Below are positions 11,201-23,480 of a stretch of DNA of 64,000 nucleotides, piece after piece. The DNA is from Hetaerina americana (taxonomy: Eukaryota > Arthropoda > Insecta > Odonata > Calopterygidae), in assembly GCA_022747635.1 (NCBI GenBank), contig JAKTNV010000003.1, positions 46,759,475-46,823,474 on the forward strand, in the 5' to 3' direction. The notes below the pieces were generated by a model, which worked only from the letters and a program-made list of their open reading frames with translations, was not told the DNA's origin and made no database searches. Both the position numbers and the translations under genes were made by a program. Numbering within the stretch: the stretch's first letter is position 1; the number at the start of each line of letters is the position of its first letter.

Positions 11201-13930
11201 GCTAGATAAACGTAGTGGGATTGTAGCGTTGAGGTCCCAGGAATACAGAATCGTTGAAAGGAATTGAAGGGAAGAATATAATGAATGGATGTGAGAAATA
11301 ATATTTTTTTCAATATAAGATAAGGATGGCCATCAGTTTGAACTCACATTGTTTTGGGTGAGAATAGAGAAGAGGAAATTATCATCAGTTTTGACTCCCA
11401 TGATGGTATTAAAAATCCACGGGAAATGAAAATGCAAGCAATCAGGCAAGTAAAATGAGAATCCTACCAATTTTAAATTAGTGCTTGCATACTCATTCGG
11501 TCTGGAAGCATTTACAATTTGAAAAATGTCGTCGGACTTATATTGTGCAGTTGGGTGAAATCATGACAATCCTTGTCCATTATGTTTTCAAGCAAATTCG
11601 ATAAAATGATAATCTGTTGGAGTGTATTATTCCGTGAGAGTAAAAAATAAGATTTAAGTTATATAGTGTCAGATTTTAATAGTTAATCGCGAATGGGACA
11701 TATTGAAGAAACCATTTAATATGTAGTACACATGTTTTCAGAACATTGATGGTATTGTTTTTCAATATATATTCTATGTTTGTCAATAGTATATAAGATT
11801 GAGTTAGAATGGTTGCTACCTCGTATAAAAAGGACTCGTCGCGTACTTGCATTCGGACCGAAATCCTATTCGTAGTGTGACCAGAACGGGATGAGAGTGA
11901 TTACCCTAGAGCTCTCTGACCTTACAGCTTTACCTCAGTCCTCTGTTCGCTGATCATTAAGGCTCTTAAAGCCTTTACACACAATGCCTTTTAAAGTATT
12001 TACTGAATTGGTGAGCAATCCTGTGTTATCCGTTGTCGGCGGAAATGGTATCTATTGGGGCCCCCTAAATCCTCGTGAGATACGCGAATGATGAAGCGCT
12101 CTTGGGTAAAGAGTTGGGTGTACAATGGTAGGGGTGTTCAGTTCCCAGTGCAGCATTCTCAATCACCGCTAAATCAAATTTTTTGAGGGTAGAGCATGTT
12201 TCCAGAAGAGGCGGAGTAATTTACTCTTTTTCTAATTTATACCGAGATTAGATAAAACATATTTATCAATAAAGTATCACCATTGTACCAAGACAGAAAA
12301 GTAAAATACAGGGGGTTATATGTGATTTGTAAACCAATCGGTGCCTATCTAATATAACCATTAGGTTATTTAAGATAAGATACATTTTTTCTAGGATTTA
12401 TATTACAAATAACAAAAATATTACAAAATAACACTCAAAAAGATGAAGCCCAGTTGATGACGTTGGAATATTTTGGCATTAAATTTAGACTACTCACAAC
12501 AACAAAATAGGTATTCGTGCTTCTAATAATTTGCTATCTCGAAGATGGCCATCCATGCTACTCAACTTTAAAGTTAGAACTTTTACATCACATTGTATAT
12601 CGATAAGTGTCTAGTTTTTTGACAGTTTTTTCAACGATCAAGTTCGGATCCAAATGCTGTAGCACTGTAAATGAAGGAAACGGAAGTTGCCATAGATGAG
12701 CAAAAAGAAAATATGTATAGTAAATATATTGTAGATTGGAGGTCGGTACTGTGAATGAAGTGTTGGGATGGCTGCTGATTCACTTTGTGATAGTTGAAAT
12801 ATTTTCTTAGGCATAATCTCACAGTGCTGAGGAATCTCATGTTATGCCGAGGAAGAGGAATCCCATTTCCTATGGTCGAATGCGCTGCGTTCAGCTACCA
12901 TATTTCCGGATAGCAACGGTTGTTTAATAATTGATATTTGACCCTTTCTCTATAGCATGACCCGTAATCATGTCATTGATATTTGATATAACAGGAAGGC
13001 AGTAGAAGTTCGGACATCCTCACATGGCATATCACGAAGTCAGCTTCCTTGCTCAGATATTCTCCTCATGACGAATGAATGTGAATTTATGCATCGGGAA
13101 AAGGTTTTCTGCATAGAAAGAATGCAAAACATAGAGAAAATACCATTCGTTCGGAGTATACAAACGGAACCAAAGTCAGTCGGGTCGCCCCACTTGTAAA
13201 AACGTAGCAAACTGCGATATGGGCAGATCCTAATGAAGAGGCGGCTTTTGTCTAGAATTGCTTAATTTATTACAGGCATTAACTTCGTGTACCAACAAAA
13301 CCGTTGGAATCACATGTAATTTATGATTTATCAATATAAAAGCAGTACAACTACTATTTATGAGAATGAAATTTACATTCAGTTACTTTTCTGGAGTTAA
13401 CTTTGTCATATTGTGTATTCTATGTTAACTGAATAGCTTGACGCTAACTAAAAGTTATCCGAAATTATCCTGACGAATACGTCATTGATTCAGAGAAAAA
13501 ATTAAGCGTTAATCAATTTAACATGTTAATGAAAATTTACTCCCACAAAAACCATCACTTTTATAAATGAAGTAGTTTTTTTATCTAACAATTACTAATA
13601 TCTGAAGAATCAATTTTTTTGTATAGTTACTAAGGCATTATTAAATACTTTTTAGTAATAGTGATATTAGTCAATGGAATGATACACGTTCATTTCGATG
13701 AAGTATATTAGCCTTACAATAAATATGGCACCAATTTTAGTCAAAATTAGACCCGTATTTGGAGTGTTCGTTCACGAACAGCCATTAATCGCGAGAATTA
13801 TGACGATCCCTAGAAGCATCTATGATATAAAATGTTGAATAACTGAACCAAGTAGACCGATAATTTTTCCGAATATGTAGCCTTTTCCTCGCAAAAAGAA
13901 TAGCGATCCCGGGATAATATTATTATTTTT
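8285..13930. other. AT-rich DNA, no gene recognised
   Basis: Open frames are few and short. The one at 10351-10614 (minus, 87 codons, Asn/Lys-rich) reflects AT composition and has no recognisable motif. A small LINE-like scrap lies near 11150-11220. Confidence 0.5.
11148..11215 (+). mobile_element. Possible LINE reverse-transcriptase scrap
   Basis: The plus strand reads QFEMIFKYLGSYLDNKLHR-stop. KYLGS followed by a short turn is typical of the late reverse-transcriptase region of LINEs (F.YLGS.I...). Only about 20 codons support it, so confidence is low. Confidence 0.35.
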
Positions 13931-13939
13931 TCAATATAC

Positions 13940-15905
13940 CTTTGTACACGCTAAAAAAACGGAAGAGCGATTCCCGCTGGAAAACATTGACGGAAAAACA
14001 CGGCCGCCGTAAACAAAACAAATCACCTTCTCTCTTTTTTCCCCCCGTCGCCGAAATTCCATCCTCCCTTAACCTGTACTCTTCCTCCCAATTTCACCCT
14101 CTCACTCCCCCCCCCAAAAAAAAGCCACCGCCCTTTCCCTTCGGACGTTTATTTAATATAAAAATATCGATTCGAATAATTCGAGTGGGGGAAATTTTCG
14201 GGCGACAAAGTTAAAAAAAATAAATTAATTTCCCCCGCTCCCCTCCCGAAATTTTCTCCTTTTTATTGCCCAATGTATTTGTCTCCCCATCTCCCTCGTC
14301 ACCTCCCATCAGAAAAAAAGATGAAGTCCCCCACTCCCCACGATTACTGATGCGGAAAGAAAGTTTCTATCCTCCCGCACCCGGGACGGCCTACCTTTCT
14401 CCCCCACCCATGCCCCCCGACGCAACCCCCGCCAACAAAATAAGACCGAAGACCACCCCAACTTCCCCCTCCTCGACCCCTCCTTGACGCTCAGCTTCCC
14501 TCCGTCGAACCGTGGTGCCCAAACTCCCCTCCCCACATTCCCGCACCAATTCATTCCCCCCCTCCTCAGTTCCCCTCGACCGCCGCCCGATATCCAGCCC
14601 CACCCTCCCGCAAAACCCGTCCACCCGCGGCTCCCACCGCACCGATCCATGAGGCGCAAATTGAAGGCACGATTATTTATCAGCGCATCACTCCCGCTAA
14701 GTGACGAAATGAAATATGGCCAGTGAGGGAGAAAGTGTGCGTACGACGGCGGCTCGGAGGCGGGCGGAGGAAGGGGATGAGACGAGGTGTAGTAGACTGG
14801 ATGGAGAGGGATATCAGGCTGGGTGGAGGCTCGTAAACGAAGCGCCGTTTATGAGGAGGTTGGGGCATGCAAATGTGCATGCGTGTGAGCGTGCACTTAT
14901 GTAAACCCAAACATAGATACATATAGAAGCCAATGAAGACAAGGGGTGTCGACGTGTGAAGACGGAGGTGGCTAGTGGACGGGTGAATCATTCCCAACTG
15001 CTCGTGGAGAGAAGAGGCGCAGAGGGAGAGGGGGGAGGGAGAGAGGATATAGATTAGGTGGGGAGAAGGATAGGGTTTTTGGCATTAGGTTTTGTGGGTG
15101 GGTTGGTTTATGGTATGAGGGGAAACTTCCACCATGCGACGTAGAAAACGTGTGACTGTGTGTAGGGGAGTGGGTTTAGGAAGGGTACGAAGTGTGAGGG
15201 GGAGAGAGAGAAAGAGAGGTGGTCGTGTAGAGAGAGAGAAAGTGTGGGGGAATGGGGAAGAGGGAACTAAAGGCTGATGGAGTGAAATTTGATGCCGTCG
15301 TTCGCTTAAATTAGGGCGCGAGAGAATGAGCCGGGGTGGCAGAAGGGGGTGGTTCTGAGAGGGCGGGGAGGGGGGGACGGGTTGGTTTTGGGGCCGGAGG
15401 TCCAGGAGTATGACGGGAGGTGGCGGGCTGGGACGGGAGCACCTGGATTGGGGATGCGGGAGGCGGGGTGTGTTGGGAAAGTGTGGGGAGGGCGGGAGAG
15501 CGGCGGGTGGGGGAGGTCCGCGTGGCGCGTTGCGAGCTGCTGTGTGGTAAAAGGGGGCCGTGAAGAGGCGGAGGAGGACGTGTGGGAGGAGAGATGAGGC
15601 CTGGCGGGGCGGGGCTGGGTTGGTGGGGGAAGGAGGAGGGGGCGGAGGCGCTTGTGCTGTCGAGGACTGTTCCAGCGGGTATGGGTTAAGCAATGGTGTG
15701 ACGGAAGCTCGACGCCCATGAATTCCCGTCACGACGCCGACGGTGGCGCCTGATTAATCGATTGGGTGATTGATTAACGAGGCGATTGGGGGTACTGGGT
15801 TGGACCCTTCCACCACCAATCCTTCCCTCCGTCCTGGCAACTCTTCTCAATCCTTCTGCCGCATGCATTCATTCCACATTCTACTCCCTCTACTCTCCCG
15901 TCCCG
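13940..15905. other. Largest GC-rich block, with purine/pyrimidine skew reversal
   Basis: From about 14030 to 14640 the plus strand is strongly C-rich; after a short mixed stretch (about 14660-14715) it becomes strongly G-rich to about 15710. A short pyrimidine-rich stretch follows at 15805-15905. Open frames on both strands (for example the 215-codon Pro-rich one at 15085-15732) follow from this composition and resemble no family. A skew switch of this direction, G-rich outward on both sides, is what a divergent promoter can show, but no transcript or gene can be attached to it here. Confidence 0.5.
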
Positions 15906-16862
15906 TCTTATAGCACCGTGAGATCAAAAGACCAAGGGTGATGTTCTGGTTCTTCTAATTCATTCTCTTCCTGTTTCAGGTATCACCTCTTTTGTTTAAT
16001 TGGATCGCAATCGTTTAAGAACTTCGAATTGTAAGGTAGTAAGCCGGAAAAGGTGACGAAGCGGTGTCCGCTCGAAGAATGAAAAGACTAGCATGCGACA
16101 ACTCCTTTGCCGAAACATTTCCATTTATTTGAGCTAAATTAGTTCATGTACAGAGTTCGTATCAAAGATAACGAAAGGATGCACTTTTCATATGTTTTTC
16201 AGGTGGCCAGAGGTATAAAATGTGTAACTTTCCTCGCAAATAGGCGTTACTTTCTATTCAATTTTAGTCTTATGGATAATATCAAAAACATGAGCCATAT
16301 CTCCAAAAACTGTAAACTGCCAGTAACAACTATAAATTCTATTAAATCTTGAATGAAATAACGGGGAATGAATATTTATAGCCACGGAAATATTTAGTCA
16401 CAGTGACTTTACACGAATTGAGATCGAGAGAGAAGTGAGAGAAATTGGCGTGTCTAAGGTAAAGGATCTTTCGCCAGCAACATTCAATGTATTTCTGGAA
16501 ATTGATAAAAGAACCGTTAGAATTGGACTTTAAATAAGTCAAGGTAAATGGCAAAGAAACACATGCTCCGTCTCGCGGGTGATATCATAGCAGTAGCAGA
16601 AACGCGAGGGAACCTGCAAGTAACTTCCATTGGTAAAATTACATGAACATCAAAAAAAAGAAAACTAAAATCCTTGCATGTGGCAGAGAGAACCTGAAGG
16701 CAAATATCACTATTCAAGGAGTAAAATTAGAGCAAGAGGAATTCATTCTCAATATGGGGAGAAGTATATCTTGTTATGGAAGTAGTTCTACCTTTATAAG
16801 GTGATAAATAGCTCAAGTTACGAAGGATTTCGTGAAGAAGAGACAAATGCTCAAAGATCCTA
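15906..16862. other. No gene recognised
   Basis: AT-rich sequence with short unremarkable open frames; nothing supports coding function. Confidence 0.5.
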
Positions 16863-17615
16863 CGAGGGTCATCCGGAAAGTAGTACCCGTTCGTGAAATA
16901 AAGACACAAAAGTAAATATTAACAAACATAAAAAATTTTATTTGAAAGAGGATACTTTAAACTACTTCTCAACATAATCTCCAAGCAAATTAAGGCATTT
17001 GTCATAACGTGTGACAAGTTTCTGTATTCCTGCTGCATAGTCCTTCGCCGCCAGCTCATTGAGATACGCGAGGGACCCATCTTGCATAAATTTTTGCATA
17101 ATGCAGATGGTGTTTAACAATTTCATGAACAATTGTTCGAGAAACATTGGGAAAATGCTCACAGATGTCATCAATTGTGACGCGCCGATCGTTCCTCACG
17201 AATTCGTCAACTGAGCTCACCAGTTGGTCTGTAATGACAGACGGTCTCCCCGAACGCTCATCGTCGTGTGTGTTCCCCCTCCCCATGTTGAAGTTGCGAC
17301 ACCACCGCCGAACAGACGACTCGTCCATTACATTGTCTCCATACACCTCCTTTAATTGGCGATGAATATCACATGGGCGAACGTTTCTTGCATTGAGGAA
17401 TTTAATCACTGCCCTCACTTCACAACTGGCGGCGTTCTCAATTTTTTTAAACATTGTAAACAATCACAGAAACAACACAGGCAATGCTAGCGTCACGCAA
17501 CTTGGCTCAGAGAGGGCAGACAAGCCACTGAAGCTATCTGACCTCGTCCAGCGGCTACTCGCGTCGTCAGCACTTCATGCGGCACGAACGGGTGCTACTT
17601 TCCGGATGACCCTCG
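16863..17615 (-). mobile_element. Mariner deletion derivative with matching TIRs
   Basis: The left end CGAGGGTCATCCGGAAAGTA continues GTACCCGTTCGTG; the inverted right end is identical for the first 20 bases and differs at one position in the next 13. Both ends are flanked by TA (16861-16862, 17616-17617). The element is 753 bp, against roughly 1.3 kb for full mariners, and encodes only the transposase ends. Its TIRs are well preserved, so it could in principle be moved by an intact relative elsewhere in the genome. Confidence 0.92.
16962..17454 (-). pseudogene. Mariner transposase, catalytic core deleted
   Basis: From ATG at 17454 the minus strand reads MFKKIENAASCEVRAVIKFL and on through SSVRRWCRNFNMGR and DDERSGRPSVITD: the paired HTH domain with the GRPS linker motif of mariners. 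It continues to KHHLHYAKIYARWVPR. The frame then shifts, and LNELAAKDYAAGIQKLVTRY followed by DKCLNLLGDYVEK-stop (to 16962) is the usual mariner C terminus. The DD34D catalytic domain between these parts is missing, so no active transposase can be made. DNA binding by the N-terminal piece would be conceivable, since its frame is open (about 130 residues, stop at 17056). Confidence 0.9.
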
Positions 17616-17689
17616 TAGATTGCAAGCAAGAAAGCAGTTCGTCAAAAAGTTGTAATAGAGGATGGAACTCTGCGGATCAGAGACGTGGA

Positions 17690-17992
17690 ACGTTGGCAAA
17701 GTGGATCTGCGAAGATCAACGAAGAGAACAACCTTTGAAAAATGGCGCTGGAGGAGAATGCTAAAAGTTAAATGAGCAGAGAAAATGAGGAACATGGGAG
17801 TAGATAGAAGAGCGCAAAAGAAAATAATTAGATGGAGAACTCTGCAGCAAAGATAAACTAAATTGATGGGATACACCTTGAGGCACAATGGATTACCTAA
17901 AAATATCAAGTTGTGAGGAAATTGACACTGAATAGAGAAAAATGGTTGGCTATGTGTCACCAATCTTAAGATTAAAATACTGATGATGATGC
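17690..17992 (+). mobile_element. Decayed LINE 3' fragment
   Basis: The plus strand reads FEKWRWRRMLKVK-stop-AEKMRN, then RRAQKKIIRWRTLQQR and MGYTLRHNGLP. This matches the usual post-reverse-transcriptase pattern FE.W.WRRML.I.W...V.N.EVL....... of RTE/CR1-type LINEs, and it ends with a short (TGA)n run (GATGATGATG, about 17980). Several stops show that it is old. It starts just beyond the mariner derivative. Confidence 0.6.
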
Positions 17993-20900
17993 ATATGGCT
18001 AATGCTTATATTTTAAATCTAATTCGTAATGATAGTAAATGCAGAAGTGAGATTTCCTTTGTAAACCAATTTCTGTTTTTCAATTTGATGAGTAGCACTC
18101 GAATCAGCTTTTCAATCGCACAAAATACGATACCAAAACTTCCTTACCTTTTAATAAATACGCGCCAAAAAATAGTATAGCATATCAAGTCATCCTTTTT
18201 TGAGTGAAAAATATAAATTTGAATATAAAGGCACAAACATTAATTGCATCCTAAATCAGGGAGATCCACTCAAGTTTTCGGGCGTAGTTGGTGCCTTTCT
18301 TGGAATCTATTAATGGTGACCTCCAGACGCGAAATAAGTTTCAACTGAATGAAGGCAATTGTAGATGGCAAGATTTCAAAGGCTGATATCAATAAACATA
18401 AATTACCGTGAATTAAATGCAAATTTGAGAGAAATTTACAGGAATAAATGAACGTGAATGGCGTGGAAAATTGAGATTTTTTGAAAGTACATTTCCATTA
18501 TTCATTGTAAATTTTACGAAATTTTCTATGGAAAAAAGAGTTAAGTGTGGTCAAATCTCAAAAAATGTATTCATATTTAAATATTATAGGCCTAGAATAA
18601 TTTTATAAATGGTAGCCGTTTCCAATGAGCTAAGCATACATTCAGTATACTCTTACGCCATAAAATAGCGGCAAGGTACGAATATAATGGTCGTTAAATT
18701 ATTAGAAAAGGCATTTCGAGCAATAAGTGCTCCCGAGTTCTTTTTTGTTACCTCGTTAAAGCTCTTCCATCTTCATCTCCTTATTCCAGCCCTTCATAAA
18801 CTTTTCCAATCTGCATTCCACACTCCGTTCCACTGTTTATTCTCCAGCACCTCATCCGTTCATTTCAATCCCATTCCCTCCTGGACGGAAATCCGTCGCC
18901 TTGCATATTCAAGACCCTTCTGCCTTCTATGCCGGTGTAGGAAGGAGGAAGAAAAGTACGGAGGGAGGGGGAGATGCGTAGGAAGGAGGAGGAAGATTAG
19001 GGAGTGAGAGTTTACGAGCGAGGGGTTTGAGGAGGAAGTGGCAGGTGCGAGGAAGAGATGCGAAATCATGAGAGAAGAGGAGGTCGAGAGAGAGAGACAG
19101 AAAGGGTGGTGGGCAAAAACAGAGAAGAGAGGGAAATTGAAGGAGGTAAAAAACAGCGGAGGGGAACGGACGATGAGAACAGTATGAAACACTCTAGGAT
19201 TTAATTAACTGAGACAAGCACGCTGAATACAAATTGACTTACAGATATTTGGGCGCCATAGAGAATCCAATGAATTCCACAGTAAAAATTACGTTGAATG
19301 AGGGAGATAAGCTTTTATCCACTGCCTTCTTGTCACAAAACTCTTTTTCGTACTTCCTCCTGTCGTGGTGAACCTTAGGAGTGACAGTGGTTGCGTGTGC
19401 ACAACACAAACTCGCAGCTGAAGATGTTGAGGGAAACAGAAGAAATCACCAGTAGAGAATGGAACACGCAGATACGCGCGCCGTCGTGCTCGACACGCCG
19501 ATGCTCGATGAATGACCAGCGTTGTGATCCCTGTGGCTCTTTGGCTTCACTTTAGACAGCTCGCTGAGGAAAACGCATGAGTGGGCATTCTAATGGCTCG
19601 CGCGGCATTGAGAATGCAAACTTCATCTCATGATTTTAGCTGTCAAATAGATTACATACCTAAAGCGTGGTGAGCTATGGGTAATTTTTATGTAGGCTCC
19701 TTAACCCATTTGTCCCTGCTCGCTAAGGACTTTGTAAACGATAAGCATGACTGTCAAATATATGTTCCTGAAGACGAATGCTGGAAATCAACTGGGTGGA
19801 TAAATGAGAAATAGACTAGTGTGTTGGGAATTTTGGAATACGATTTCCAAAGAAAAAAGAGATGGATTTGACGCACCAAGGAACAATGAATTTCTCCGCA
19901 AGATTATAAGATTACAATACGGTAGTTTTGCTTTTAGGTGACCAACTCCAGCAATGCTTTGTGATGCCAAAGATATTTATTTATCATAGAGAAGCCATAT
20001 TAATATTCGGGAAAATATATGGAAGAACTTCGACAGAAATACCAATAAAGAGAATATATTAAAGATATGCACAATAGGTTTAGCGTTTAGGTGGTAAGTG
20101 GGCACTGATATATGAAGAGGAGTTGTAAATCTTAGGCTTAAAAATAAGAAAACTGTTAACACCAAGGAGGCGAAACGAAATAATTCCTCAATAATTGTGG
20201 TAAATTCAAGCACCTATGAGCATTCAAGTAAGATCAGCACTCTTTTAAACTATTTAAATTATTTTATGGACATGGCGCCGGGAAAGAGGAAATATAAACT
20301 AGTAGAGGAAGGGTCGATAAAGTGGAGGACACGTAAGAGACAAGACGGGAGTTGGAAGGAGGACTGGCGGAGTGGGAGACGGCGATGGAAGAAGGGCATA
20401 TAAAATATGCAAACGGGCAAGAAGAGGAGGGATGAGGAGGAAAAGGGAGGAACCAAACCGTGGGACGAGGGAAGTTCTGGATTCATCCTTCCTGCCTTCT
20501 TCCTCGAACCCTCCATCTTCATCAAACCGCGCAGTAATTTCATAAAGCTGATTTATCAAGGTTTTCACGAGATCGGGCAACTGATTTAACACCGAGCTAT
20601 GTTACCTATTCGCAGATGACAGAAATTGCTACGCCGGGAAACGGTCATTGCAGCGTTGAGAAGAACGAATCTACTGGTGAGAATAGTGGCAAAGCAGTTA
20701 TGAGGATATGAGGCTAGAGATGAGGAACGCTTGCACATCAAACTGGATACTGGTACTAGTAACTGGTACTGGACTGGAAAAGTGAAGTAAAATCACCACA
20801 AATGGGAAGGAATTATATGAATAACAACCGAGAAACGTCCAATGGAGCTGAAATGGGTAGGATATTAGGGAGGAGACCGGGATGCAGAGTCCAAACATTT

Positions 20901-21860
20901 TTTCTACTAACTGCCTTTTCAAATTTATTCATCTTCACTACCAAAGACTTCGACAACCTAGCATGGGCGACGGTTTTTGGTATCAACATGAGGCTGCTGG
21001 ATGGGCTATGGGGTTGAGGACTTGAGAACCACTCAAATCGTTGCTTTAAATTCAAAAAAATCAAATCTTCAAAGAAACTGTAGTCATTAAACTACCAGAA
21101 ATATTTTATTTAATGTAACGATGCCGCAAATTAAATTATGATTTAGTTGTTTTGTTACTATTATTTTTTAATTAAATTGAGAATGAATAAACGCTTCATT
21201 TGAAATTTACAAGGAATATGTCAGAAAATCTTATTCAACTACGCGGGATTCCATGACATTGATTTTTAAAAGCCCTAACTAACAAGGATCAGAGCCCTAA
21301 GTTGGTTTCCCTAAATCAAAAACACAATTTCAATTGTAAATACCAAATGCTAAATGATAGCCTCTATCAATTAAATGTACCTTCAATTAATAAATGTTGA
21401 CATTTTATTAATTAAAATTGAAAGTCAACTATTAATGAACATATGGATGGACTAAATGCTGCAATAAAAGGAATTGTCCTAAGATAGAAATATCTAAATA
21501 TTTTCTTCAATTGTTTTTTACGATAAAATGTCTGACTCTTAAGTCACATAATTTGAGAGAAGATTCCAAAGTTTTATTTGAAAAACGATTGTTGTAACCG
21601 GAATATTAATACATTTCATACATGAATCTTGAGGAACGTTGCGATGAACAATTTTGTTGGTTTTGTGACCCATATGATCTAACTAATTGTAACCGTCTTT
21701 GCAAATAACAAATTAGAACCGCTCTAATATTGTTTTGAGGTATTAACAATCAAAACAATACCTAAATAGGTTGCTTAGGTATTGAGTTTATTCAGTTCGC
21801 AGAAGCCTTATACGATTGTAATAATATATTCTACCGTTCTTACGAATACACAAACATCAG
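17993..21860. other. No gene recognised
   Basis: AT-rich sequence with small GC-richer asymmetric blocks: C/T-rich 18760-18910 followed by G/A-rich 18930-19170, and G/A-rich 20270-20460 followed by C/T-rich 20490-20530. Open frames there are compositional. No RNA gene or further transposon was identified. Confidence 0.5.
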
Positions 21861-21862
21861 AA

Positions 21863-22350
21863 CATCATCATCATCATCCGCAGTTCTACAGTCTGGTGTG
21901 GGCCTTGGCTTCCTCTATGATATGCCTCCATTCACTTCTTCTTCTTGCTTTTTCCTTCCATCTTGTAACTCCCAATACCTTCAAATCATCCTCCACATCC
22001 TGTAGCCATATCTTCCTGGGTCTACCTCTTCTTCTAACCCCTTCCATCTTGCCATTAAGTATCAGTTTGGGCATTCTGTCATTGTCCATCCTTTCTACAT
22101 GGCACAACTATGCCAGCCACAGTGAGCTGGCAAATCTAACTATGTCCTTCCCTTCTAGAAGTTCATTTATCTCCATGTTCATTCTAATTCTCCATCTCTC
22201 TCCTTCTCTAATTAAGCCATAGATTCTCCTTATGATTTTTCTTTCAAATTTTCTAAGCGTTTCTTCATCCTGACTTGTTAATGTCCATGTCTCAGCTCCA
22301 TAAGTTACAGCGGGTCTAATAAGCGTTTTATAGATCAGAGCATATCGAAG
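21863..22350 (-). mobile_element. 5'-truncated RTE-like LINE, 3' end with (GAT)n tail
   Basis: One minus-strand frame, broken by a single TAG (22108-22110), reads LRYALIYKTLIRPAVTYGAE and TWTLTSQDEETLRKFERKII, then after the TAG LCHVERMDNDRMPK, RRRGRPRKIWLQDVEDDLK and WRHIIEEAKAHTRL-stop (21886). This is the C-terminal part of an RTE-type reverse transcriptase (LIRPVVTYGSETW, LGHV.RM...R.P, GRPR..W). The stop is followed by (GAT)n at 21863-21879, as RTE elements end. The TAG stands where Trp (TGG) is expected. The rest of the element is lost by the usual 5' truncation near 22345. Confidence 0.88.
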
Positions 22351-22479
22351 TGTAATAAGGAAACCTGAGTTCGTGTTAAAACCCAAAGGCTGAAAGAAAT
22401 GAACCTGAAAATATTTTCATGGACGAGCCAACCTTACTGATTATCATGCTTATTTACTCGGAATTATAATATTAACTCG

Positions 22480-22622
22480 GCTCGTATAAAAAGTATCGGG
22501 AAACGTTTCCCTTGACCGTCGACATACCTTTTCCGGCGGCTTTTCCACGGCTCGAAGGCTCCCTGGTAGGCTTACGGAAAGTTCTTAAGGGTACGCGTGC
22601 AAGATTCTTTGACGGCACTTAG
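22480..22622 (-). mobile_element. Mariner terminal fragment, duplicate of 22760-22965
   Basis: Starts TATAAAAAGTATCGGGAAAC and continues with a transposase C-terminal segment (on the plus strand GACCGTCGACATACC…CCTGGTAGGC…TACGCGTGC) that matches 22847-22962 base for base over most of its length. It is therefore the end of a second copy of the same mariner family. Confidence 0.75.
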
Positions 22623-22757
22623 CGAATGAAAAAGTGATATTGAACAATCGTGAGTTATCCCCCTACAAAGCTCTGACCATTCGACTCTCTGTCCACCTTG
22701 ACAAGTAAAGGTAGCGGATGGAGAGTCTGAAAGTAAAAAGTTAACGTTTACGTGATC

Positions 22758-23480
22758 ATGGTCTATATAAAAATTATCGGGAAAAGTTTCGGAAAAAGAG
22801 TTATTTTAGTTATTGCTACAATGCCTTGAAATTCTTCAAAATACATCCCTTGAGCGTCGACACACTTCTGCCAGCGGCTTTTCTACGACTCGAAGGTTCC
22901 CTGGTAGGCGGATTCTGGAAGGTTCTTAAGGTTACGCGTGCTAGCTTCTTCGATGGCCCTTATGCTTCCATGGTGGTGTCCTGTGAGAGAGGATTTCATT
23001 TTTGGGAATAGTAAATAGCCTGATGGTGCCAAGTTGGGACTCTAAGGGGGCTGGGAAATTTCCGCAATGCCGTTGCAGAAGGTGTTTACATGGAGACACT
23101 CGACTCTGCTCTTGGTTGTCCGTCAAGACCTTCGGGACGAGTTTAGCGCAGATCTTTCGCAAAGCCAAATTTTCGGTGATAAAGGTGTGCACTGTCATGC
23201 TATCAATGCCAATAAGATCTGCGATCATGCACACATTTAACCGACGGTCTGCATTAAGCACTTCACTCACACCTTCTCGTCAGTTCTTCACGTCAAAGAC
23301 CGTACAGCAATGGGCTCGTTCATCTTTGAAGTGCTTGTGTCACCTAAAATTTACAGTTTGTGACATGATATCATCTTTGAACCCTTGGCAAACCATGCCC
23401 AACGTCTCCACACCCGATTGCCCCAGTCCATCACAAAATTTGACGGCGTACCCATCTTCAATCGTTCGTTCCATTTTACG
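22758..23480 (-). pseudogene. Degenerate mariner-like transposase
   Basis: The minus strand starts MERTIEDGYAVKFCDGLGQS near 23475, and after stops reads REGVSEVLNADRRLNVCMIA, then DLIGIDSMTVHTFITENLAL and RKICAKLVPKVLTDNQEQSR. The last two are the HTH-to-linker region of mariners (TV..IL...L.M.KV.A..VPR.LT..Q...R). The C terminus is recognisable around 22850-22965 (TREPSSRRKAAGRSV, then CVDAQGMYFEE in another reading), with most of the catalytic core missing. The left end TATATAAAAATTATCGGGAA (22762) resembles the terminal sequence of the neighbouring fragment. No matching right TIR is visible. Confidence 0.75.

Noticed and set aside
15085..15732. 215-codon Pro-rich open frame, minus strand
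   Set aside because: The strongly G-rich plus strand yields Pro/Ser/His-rich frames on the other strand in more than one frame; no family motif, no splice context.
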